A stretch of 64,000 bases of DNA from NCBI RefSeq assembly GCF_041276405.1, contig NZ_JBGGGT010000002.1, positions 4,131,928-4,195,927 of the forward strand, given 5' to 3'. Positions 59,501-64,000 of the stretch are shown here, one piece after another. The notes beneath the pieces were generated by a model, which ran no database searches, was not told the DNA's origin, and worked only from the letters and a program-made list of their open reading frames with translations. A program made the position numbers and the translations under genes. Position 1 is the first letter of the stretch; each line of letters starts with the position of its first letter. This DNA comes from Microvirga sp. TS319. GTDB lineage: Bacteria > Pseudomonadota > Alphaproteobacteria > Rhizobiales > Beijerinckiaceae.

Positions 59501-59655
59501 AGGGCAGGCTGTCCCAGCTCAAGCGCTTCAAGGACGATGCCCGCGAGGTCACCTCGGGTCAGGAATGCGGCATGGCCTTCGAGAACTATCAGGACATGCG
59601 CGTCGGCGACGTGATCGAGTGCTACCGCGTCGAAGAGGTGAAGCGCAGCCTCTAA
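56560..59655 (+). CDS. infB: Translation initiation factor IF-2, with expanded N-terminal repeat
   Basis: 1031-residue GTPase placing initiator tRNA on the ribosome. The N-terminal third is a long charged linker with an Arg/Glu coiled-coil (about 108-195) and six 14-residue repeats [14 protein letters not shown] (about 226-310). The GTPase domain starts near 530: G1 [10 protein letters not shown]3 DTPGHAAF, G4 NKVDKP, G5 SAKTG. Domains II-IV run to the end and are intact. The repeat is encoded by a 42-bp tandem array with a 126-bp higher-order copy. It overlaps ylxR by 4 nt. Confidence 0.96.
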   Translation: MSDTKNQGDKTLHVSSKTLSLKRPVEQGTVRQSFSHGRSKAVVVETVKRRPAVGPGGAKDEKPAVSQAAAPAAAPKSAAPTGRPAASQGGRPQRSGPSSNAPRSGVVLQTLSDQERDARMNALVDARRREEEERKRQAEEVVRRAEREAAEAKDREAAEARKHEEEERRRQDEERKRRAEDEARRRLGEQAAPAPTPAPAPAPAQARDRGPAPRQDGQRSEGREGRPGGFRQDGPRGEGRPGGFRQDGPRGEGRPGGFRQDGPRGEGRPGGFRQDGPRGEGRPGGFRQDGPRGEGRPGGFRQDGPRGEGRPGGFGGPRSSVGTTGGRPPSLNHMARPAAPAIPDPATAKPNTRTAPPVVAARGPAVEIDDDETPRVARRPGSPAKPAAVPKPTKTAPGEERRRGRLTLANATSDDDERTRSLAAFRRRNQRLMGHRQVEQKEKIAREVTVPETITIQELANRMSERAVDVIKFLMKQGQMHKITDVIDADTAQLVAEELGHTVKRVAESDVEEGLFDTPDTDENLASRPPVVTIMGHVDHGKTSLLDAIRKTNVVSGEAGGITQHIGAYQVTSPLGGKITFIDTPGHAAFTAMRARGAKVTDIVVLVVAADDGVMPQTVEAITHAQAAGVPLIVAINKVDKPDANPQRVRTELLQHSIVVESMGGETLEFEVSAKTGQGLDELLEGLQLQAEILDLKANGGRSAEGTVIEAKLDRGRGPVATVLVQRGTLHTGDIVVAGAEWGRVRALINDLGSNVKEAGPSVPVEVLGFNGTPEAGDRVAVVESEARAREVTEYRTRQKRERAAARMGSAGRTLVDMMRDLKAGAGRKEFPLVIRADVQGSAEAIAGALEKVGNDEVGARIIQAGVGAISESDVTLAEASGAIILGFNVRAHKEAREAAERAGIEIRYYNIIYDLVDDVKAAMSGLLAPTLREERLGEAQILEVFSVSKVGKVAGCRVLDGVVQRGAHVRLIRDNVVIHEGRLSQLKRFKDDAREVTSGQECGMAFENYQDMRVGDVIECYRVEEVKRSL
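57229..57500. repeat. 42-bp tandem array inside infB, six copies plus partial
   Basis: Units start at 57229, 57271, 57313, 57355, 57397 and 57439, with a partial at 57481. Third-position variants (for example GTCAGGACGG, GTCAGGATGG, GCCAGGACGG) repeat in the same order in units 1-3 and 4-6, so a 126-bp block was duplicated (57229-57354 to 57355-57480) with few changes. It encodes [14 protein letters not shown]. Confidence 0.95.
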
Positions 59656-59690
59656 GGCCTCGCCTCGCGCCACTTCCAGAACAATGCGTC

Positions 59691-59713
59691 ATCACCGGGC
59701 TTGTCCCGGTGAT
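59691..59713. repeat. Palindrome with CCGGG-CTTGT-CCCGG core
   Basis: ATCACCGGG (59691-59699) and CCCGGTGAT (59705-59713) pair across CTTGT. The same loop and core occur at 61350-61374 with different outer arms (CGTGGCC/GGCCACG), so it is a separate repeat family from the AGCGCATCGT elements. Confidence 0.75.
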
Positions 59714-59747
59714 CTCGCTTGGATGAGCCGCGTTCCTCTTCAATTCC

Positions 59748-59780
59748 CATGACCGGAACAACCCCGGTCATGGCCCTTTT
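59748..59780 (+). terminator. Hairpin between infB and rbfA
   Basis: CATGACCGG (59748-59756) pairs with CCGGTCATG (59764-59772) across AACAACC, followed by GCCCTTTT. It could be a partial terminator within the infB-rbfA gap (157 bp), which also contains the CCGGG palindrome. Confidence 0.5.
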
Positions 59781-59812
59781 CGATCGATCCGGTCCAATCC
59801 CGGAGGATGACC

Positions 59813-60244
59813 ATGGCAAAACGTTTCGAACAGAATACCGGCCCGTCCCAACGCCAGCAGCGCGTGGCCGAACTCGTGCGCCACGCATTGGCGGAGGTGC
59901 TTTCCCGCGGCGATCTTCAGGACGACGTGCTGACGAAGCACGTCATCACGATCCCGGAAGTGCGGATGTCTCCGGACCTGAAGCTCGCTACCGCCTACGT
60001 GATGCCGCTCGGCGGCAAGGACGAGGACGCGGTGATCAAGGCGCTGGAAAAGAACAAGAAGCTCCTGCGCCAGGAAGTCGCCCATCGGGTGAACCTCAAA
60101 TTCGCGCCAGACCTGCGCTTCCGCCGGGACGAGAGCTTCGACGAGGCGGCCCGTATCGACGCGCTGCTGCGCTCCGACCGTGTGTCGCGCGACATCGGCA
60201 AGACCGGCCTCGACGTGAATGACGACAACGATAACGACGAATGA
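59813..60244 (+). CDS. rbfA: Ribosome-binding factor A
   Basis: 143-residue KH-like 30S maturation factor. [22 protein letters not shown] is the signature; [19 protein letters not shown] follows the family pattern, with an acidic tail NDDNDNDE. Of two close ATGs, 59813 is preferred because GGAGG ends six bases before it, while for 59807 it is only adjacent. truB begins seven bases downstream. Confidence 0.94.
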   Translation: MAKRFEQNTGPSQRQQRVAELVRHALAEVLSRGDLQDDVLTKHVITIPEVRMSPDLKLATAYVMPLGGKDEDAVIKALEKNKKLLRQEVAHRVNLKFAPDLRFRRDESFDEAARIDALLRSDRVSRDIGKTGLDVNDDNDNDE

Positions 60245-60251
60245 GAAATCG

Positions 60252-61184
60252 ATGACCGAAGACCGTCCCGCAGAGCGCCCTCACCGTCGCCCTCATGGCG
60301 ACCGCCCGAAGAAGCGCGACGTCAACGGCTGGATCATTCTCGATAAGGGTGTCGGGATGACCTCGACCCATGCCGTCGCGGTGGTCAAGCGCGGCCTTTC
60401 GGCCAAGAAGGCGGGCCATGCGGGCACCCTCGACCCGCTGGCCTCCGGCATCCTGCCGATCGCGCTCGGCGAAGCCACCAAGACCGTGCCTTTCATCATG
60501 GACGGCCGCAAATCCTACGTGTTCACCGTCGCTTGGGGCGCCGAGACCAACACGGACGACACCGAAGGCGAAATCGTGGAACGTACCGACAAGGTGCCGG
60601 AAGCCTCCGACATCGAGGCGCTGTTGCCCCGCTTCACAGGATCCGTCCAGCAGGTGCCGCCGCGTTTCTCCGCCATCAAGATCCAGGGCGAGCGCGCCTA
60701 CGATCTCGCCCGGGAGGGCGAGGTGGTAGAGCTGCAGGCCCGCACCGTCGAGATCGACCGGCTCGCTCTCGTCCATCACGACGGCAACCGGTCGGTGATC
60801 GAGGCGGATTGCGGCAAGGGCACTTATGTGCGGGCCATCGCCCGCGATCTGGGCCGCGCGCTCGGATGCCTCGGACATGTCGCGGCACTTCGCCGCACGC
60901 GCGTGGGACCGTTCAGCGAGCATGAGGCGGTCACGGTCGACGACCTCGCCACCAATCCGGCGGCCTTGCGTCCGGTCGAGACGGCGCTCAGCGAGATTCC
61001 TTCGATCGCCGTCAGCCGCGACATGGCGGGACGCCTGATGCGCGGCCAATCCATCATTCTCAGGAGCCGCGACGCGCCCCTCACAGGCAAGATCTATGCC
61101 ACCTTCAACGGCGTTCTCGTGGCCGTAGGCGATGTCGAGCGCGGCGAATTGGTGCCGCATCGGGTGTTCAATCTGGGAGCCTGA
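60252..61184 (+). CDS. truB: tRNA pseudouridine(55) synthase TruB
   Basis: 310-residue enzyme making pseudouridine 55 in the T-loop. Catalytic Asp61 lies in GHAGTLDPLASG; GWIILDKGVGMTSTHAV starts the fold and CGKGTYVRAIARDLGRALG is the second conserved motif. ATG 60252 follows the rbfA stop and precedes a basic N-terminal extension. After truB a ferritin-like gene in the opposite direction and a degenerate repeat interrupt the usual path to rpsO. Confidence 0.95.
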   Translation: MTEDRPAERPHRRPHGDRPKKRDVNGWIILDKGVGMTSTHAVAVVKRGLSAKKAGHAGTLDPLASGILPIALGEATKTVPFIMDGRKSYVFTVAWGAETNTDDTEGEIVERTDKVPEASDIEALLPRFTGSVQQVPPRFSAIKIQGERAYDLAREGEVVELQARTVEIDRLALVHHDGNRSVIEADCGKGTYVRAIARDLGRALGCLGHVAALRRTRVGPFSEHEAVTVDDLATNPAALRPVETALSEIPSIAVSRDMAGRLMRGQSIILRSRDAPLTGKIYATFNGVLVAVGDVERGELVPHRVFNLGA

Positions 61185-61230
61185 CGTTTATCGACCTCGG
61201 CCCCTGACACCTTCCGGAGACCGGAGCAAC

Positions 61231-61330
61231 GAACACAAAAGTGCGAACCGGTTTTGCATGAAAAGATGTTTGAGAATATAGGCTGGCCGCACCGGACGTG
61301 AATTCGATTTCGCGTCCGATGCTGCGGAGC
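61231..61330. repeat. Degenerate REP-like element
   Basis: Contains AAAAGTGCGAACCGGTTTTGC and CGCGTCCGATGCTGCGG, recognisable but eroded parts of the REP family seen at 36.2 and 50.2 kb. Located in the truB/ferritin-like convergent gap. Confidence 0.55.
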
Positions 61331-61349
61331 CCGCCTTGCTCAAAGATGG

Positions 61350-61374
61350 CGTGGCCGGGCTTGTCCCGGCCACG
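61350..61374. repeat. Palindrome with CCGGG-CTTGT-CCCGG core
   Basis: CGTGGCCGGG (61350-61359) and CCCGGCCACG (61365-61374), perfect 10-bp arms, loop CTTGT. It sits 22 bp beyond the stop of the convergent ferritin-like gene and may terminate both transcripts. Confidence 0.75.
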
Positions 61375-61395
61375 ACGGCACGAAGCGCGTGAATT

Positions 61396-61941
61396 TCAGC
61401 GGTCCGCCTTCTTCCCTTCAGCCTCGCGCATCAGGTATCGGCGCGTGATCGGCTCGACCATGTCGCGGATCGCCTGGGCGGTTTTTTCCTCTTCGCGCAG
61501 GGTTTCCTGCAGGGCCGGGACGAAGCGCTGGTGGCCGGCGGCCTCGGCCATCGTGATCAGGGCCTTGTAGGTCGCAATCTCGAAATTCTCGAAAGCATGG
61601 TTCGCGAAGGTATTCTTCAGAATCTCGTCGGCCATGGGCATGTGGCCCGCGGCCGCCATGTTGGCCATCACTTGCGTCGCAACATCCTTCAGCAGCGAGC
61701 GGTCCTCGCCGAAAGTGTGCAGCATCTCGTCGAGACGGCGGACCTGTCCTTCCGTCTCACGGATATGGGTGCGCAGCAGGTCCGACATTTCCGGGTAATG
61801 CTCGAAGCGCTCCACCTGACGCTGCATCAGCTGCAGCGCTTCCTTCTCGAGGGCATGCGCGTTCTGAAGGCCGGTGATGAAGATGTTCTTGACGGTCTCG
61901 TTGGACGAAAGGTCCGTCATGCCTGCGGTGCTGGCGGTCAT
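61396..61941 (-). CDS. Ferritin-like stress protein (DUF892/YciF type)
   Basis: 181-residue four-helix-bundle protein of the YciE/YciF (DUF892) group. Conserved carboxylate/histidine pattern is visible in LQNAHALEKEALQLMQRQVERFEHYPEM, THIRETEGQVRRLDEML, NHAFENFEIATYKAL and LREEEKTAQAIRDMV, suggesting a di-iron centre as in ferritins. Relatives are induced by osmotic or general stress; substrate is unknown. It is transcribed against the operon between truB and rpsO, an insertion into a strongly conserved block, and is flanked by repeat elements on its 3' side. Confidence 0.88.
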   Translation of the reverse strand: MTASTAGMTDLSSNETVKNIFITGLQNAHALEKEALQLMQRQVERFEHYPEMSDLLRTHIRETEGQVRRLDEMLHTFGEDRSLLKDVATQVMANMAAAGHMPMADEILKNTFANHAFENFEIATYKALITMAEAAGHQRFVPALQETLREEEKTAQAIRDMVEPITRRYLMREAEGKKADR

Positions 61942-62238
61942 GGCGTCGGGTTCCTATATGGGGGATGTCTGGCTCACCAACAGGAACCGCGAGGACTTGT
62001 TCCCCGGACAGTATTGCACCGGCCATCCTCTTGTCAGGCCTGGTAAAAACGATTCCACTGGCACTTATTCACAATTCGTGTATGGTGCGCCCGCCTCGGA
62101 GGATTGACCCTTCATGAGGACCGTCCCGGTGACGGACCGCGCTGGACGACATCCCGGCCCGGCCCTTCCCGGACGAACACGGCCCGAGCCTTCAAGGCCA
62201 TGGCCCCTACCGACCAAAACAACCTGAAAGGATATGCG

Positions 62239-62508
62239 ATGTCGATCACTGCTGAGCGCAAGAACGCGCTTGTGAAGGAATTCGCCCAGAAGGCTGGCGA
62301 CACGGGCTCCCCCGAGGTGCAGGTCGCCATTCTGACCGAGCGGATCAACAACCTGACCGGTCACTTCAAGACCCACACGAAGGACAACCACTCCCGGCGT
62401 GGCCTCCTGAAGCTCGTCTCGTCGCGTCGTTCGCTTCTCGACTACCTGAAGAAGAAGGACGAGAGCCGCTACAAGACCCTGATCGAGAAGCTCGGCATCC
62501 GCCGCTAG
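62239..62508 (+). CDS. rpsO: 30S ribosomal protein S15
   Basis: 89-residue primary 16S rRNA-binding protein of the small-subunit platform. [20 protein letters not shown] and [35 protein letters not shown] are the family signatures. ATG 62239 has AAAGGA about eight bases upstream; the longer open frame from 62104 is leader. The 297-bp gap upstream has no gene and must contain both its promoter and that of the divergent ferritin-like gene. A terminator-like hairpin follows. Confidence 0.96.
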   Translation: MSITAERKNALVKEFAQKAGDTGSPEVQVAILTERINNLTGHFKTHTKDNHSRRGLLKLVSSRRSLLDYLKKKDESRYKTLIEKLGIRR

Positions 62509-62522
62509 GCTTTTGAACTTTT

Positions 62523-62551
62523 CCGTCCGGAGCACGGCTCCGGACGGTTTC
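62523..62551 (+). terminator. Hairpin between rpsO and pnp
   Basis: CCGTCCGGAG (62523) pairs with CTCCGGACGG (62538-62547) over CACGG, followed by TTT. A moderate intrinsic terminator or attenuator 14 bp after the rpsO stop, comparable in position to that in the enterobacterial rpsO-pnp operon. Confidence 0.6.
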
Positions 62552-62698
62552 TCCGGGCTGATCGATGAGGATCACCCCCGGAACCCACGAACGGATCGGA
62601 TGAGATCATTCGACCCTTCGCTCCGGCGCTGGCGAGGCTTCAGACAAGTCCCGGCGTCCCTTTGAGGAGACGGATGACGCGATGACCATGGCAGGATC

Positions 62699-62745
62699 GC
62701 AAGAGGCTTGGAGAGGCGGGGCTTCCCGCTTCACGAGCCTCTTGC
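62699..62745 (+). promoter_or_regulatory. Long stem-loop in the pnp leader
   Basis: GCAAGAGGCT (62699-62708) pairs fully with AGCCTCTTGC (62736-62745); inside it GCGGG (62716) pairs with CCCGC (62725) over GCTT. The 47-nt double-stranded element lies about 50 nt before pnp, where in E. coli a leader hairpin is cut by RNase III for PNPase autocontrol. Confidence 0.7.
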
Positions 62746-62797
62746 CGTCTTGCTCATGGCATCGAGCCCCCGCTCCTGCTGTCATGAAAGACGAAAC

Positions 62798-64000
62798 ATG
62801 TTCGATATTCAACGCGAAGAACTGATCTGGGGCGGGCGCAAGCTCACGCTCGAAACCGGCCACATGGCCCGTCAGGCCGATGGCGCCGTGGTCGCCACTT
62901 ACGGCGAGACCACCGTGCTCGCCACGGTCGTCTCGGCCAAGGAGCCGAAGGCCGGCATCGACTTCTTCCCGCTTACGGTCAACTACCAGGAGCGCGCCTA
63001 TGCGGCCGGCCGCATCCCGGGCGGCTACTTCAAGCGCGAAGGCCGTCCGACCGAGAAGGAGACCCTCGTCTCCCGCCTCATCGACCGCCCGATCCGTCCC
63101 CTCTTCGTCGACGGCTACAAGAACGACACCCAGGTGATCGTGACCGTGCTTTCGCACGATCTCGAGAACGATCCCGACGTGGTGGCCATGGTTGCCGCCT
63201 CGGCCGCCCTGACCGTCTCGGGCGTTCCCTTCATGGGCCCGGTGGGTGCGGCTCGCGTCGGCTACATCGGCGGCCAGTACAAGCTGAACCCGCCGCTCCA
63301 GGAGATGGATCAGACCTCGCTCGATCTCGTGGTCGCCGGTACCACCGACGCGGTCCTCATGGTCGAGTCCGAGGCGAAGGAACTGCCCGAGGACGTGATG
63401 CTCGGCGCCGTGATGTTCGGCCACAAGCACTTCCAGCCGGTGATCGAGGCCATCATCCGCCTCGCCGAGAAGGCCGCCAAGGAGCCGCGCGACTTCCAGC
63501 CCGCCGACCTGTCGGAGCTGGAGAAGGCCGTCCTCGACATCGCCGAGAAGGACCTGCGCGAGGCCTACAAAATCACCAAGAAGCAGGACCGCTATGCGGC
63601 CGTCGACGCTGTGAAGGCACGCGTCATGGACGCGCTCTGCCCGGCCGAAGGCGAAGCCAAGTTCGACTCTGAGAAGGTCAAGGCCGTCTTCAAGGAAGTC
63701 CAGGCCAAGATCGTGCGCTGGAACATCCTCGACGAAGGCAAGCGCATCGACGGCCGCGATCTCACGACCGTTCGCCCGATCCTGTCGGAAGTGGGCATTC
63801 TGCCCCGCGCCCACGGTTCGGCGGTCTTCACGCGCGGCGAGACCCAGGCGCTCGTCGTGACGACGCTCGGAACCGGCGAGGACGAGCAGTTCATCGACGA
63901 GCTCGAAGGCACCCGCAAGGAAACCTTCCTGCTGCACTACAACTTCCCGCCCTATTCCGTCGGCGAGACCGGCCGCATGGGCTCGCCCGGCCGCCGCGAA
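62798..64000 (+). CDS. pnp: Polyribonucleotide nucleotidyltransferase (5' part, runs off window)
   Basis: First 401 codons of PNPase, the phosphorolytic 3'-5' exoribonuclease of the degradosome; the frame is open to the last base of the window. [38 protein letters not shown] starts the first RNase PH-like domain, with [41 protein letters not shown]; the helical linker and the start of the second PH domain ([35 protein letters not shown]) follow. KH and S1 domains would lie beyond 64000. Its leader has a long hairpin suited to autoregulation with RNase III. Confidence 0.96.
   Translation, partial: MFDIQREELIWGGRKLTLETGHMARQADGAVVATYGETTVLATVVSAKEPKAGIDFFPLTVNYQERAYAAGRIPGGYFKREGRPTEKETLVSRLIDRPIRPLFVDGYKNDTQVIVTVLSHDLENDPDVVAMVAASAALTVSGVPFMGPVGAARVGYIGGQYKLNPPLQEMDQTSLDLVVAGTTDAVLMVESEAKELPEDVMLGAVMFGHKHFQPVIEAIIRLAEKAAKEPRDFQPADLSELEKAVLDIAEKDLREAYKITKKQDRYAAVDAVKARVMDALCPAEGEAKFDSEKVKAVFKEVQAKIVRWNILDEGKRIDGRDLTTVRPILSEVGILPRAHGSAVFTRGETQALVVTTLGTGEDEQFIDELEGTRKETFLLHYNFPPYSVGETGRMGSPGRRE

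Noticed and set aside
56464..59673. 1069-codon open frame on the minus strand opposite infB
   Set aside because: It mirrors infB exactly, is low complexity ([18 protein letters not shown] repeats from the 42-bp array) and has no known domain; infB is fully conserved on the plus strand.

Overview
The window is a GC-rich chromosomal segment of an alphaproteobacterium of the order Hyphomicrobiales (Rhizobiales). This rests on an Irr-type regulator next to fabA-fabB-fabI, a Mur/Fur homologue, the order murJ-trpS-usp-nfu-tsaB-rimI-mur-plsC-miaB-phoH-ybeY-tlyC-lnt-HTH-metK-trmB, and the rimP-nusA-ylxR-infB-rbfA-truB-rpsO-pnp block. Gene style resembles Methylobacteriaceae such as Microvirga; that genus-level guess is inference only. 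Most of the window is core genome. The accessory parts are roughly 1-13 kb, 17.2-19.1 kb and 50.2-53.4 kb.

Region 1 (0.1-8.8 kb) is carbohydrate oxidation and hydrolysis. A Tat-exported small subunit, a GMC flavoprotein with a cysteine cluster and a diheme cytochrome c overlap as an operon and look like a periplasmic sugar (gluconate/glucose-type) dehydrogenase. Beside them are two GH1-like hydrolases (minus) and a divergent GH2 enzyme (plus). Region 2 (8.8-17 kb) holds an RND efflux pump (membrane-fusion protein plus permease, no outer-membrane factor) and a large PAS-type hybrid histidine kinase with two receiver domains. Region 3 (17.2-19.2 kb) is a small degraded island: tiny ORFs, a GNAT acetyltransferase and a remnant of a tyrosine-integrase N-terminus lying directly downstream of tRNA-Leu(CAG). 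Region 4 (19.4-27.5 kb) holds an NDUFA9-like protein, CysZ/EI24, an FAD amine oxidase, small membrane proteins, a Crp/Fnr regulator, hydroxypyruvate reductase, an SH3 protein, a DUF3096 protein, an EamA exporter and irr.

Region 5 (27.7-50.2 kb) is housekeeping: the anaerobic-type unsaturated fatty acid genes fabA, fabB and fabI, a ClC channel, a DsbA-like protein, murJ, trpS, a universal stress protein, Nfu (preceded by an Irr/ICE-like palindrome), rutE, tsaB-rimI-mur-plsC, miaB-phoH-ybeY-tlyC-lnt-HTH and metK-trmB. Region 6 (50.4-53.4 kb) is a MacAB-like ABC export operon on the opposite strand. Region 7 (53.5-64 kb) is the translation/RNA operon rimP to pnp, with a stress ferritin-like gene inserted in the opposite direction between truB and rpsO. 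pnp runs off the window end.

Non-coding structure is rich. About 50-70 bp inverted repeats (REP-like, arms AGCGCATCGT or GAGCATCGGA) cluster at 36.2, 38.4, 38.9, 50.2 and 61.2 kb. A second palindrome family has the core CCGGG-CTTGT-CCCGG. Short 14-15 bp tandem duplications recur in genes and gaps at 3.9, 13.5, 13.9, 36.9, 37.0 and 46.3 kb. There is a probable promoter, leader and terminator before rimP and a long processed-type hairpin before pnp. No CRISPR array, rRNA operon or intact transposase was seen. Most long overlapping ORFs on the opposite strand are high-GC shadows.
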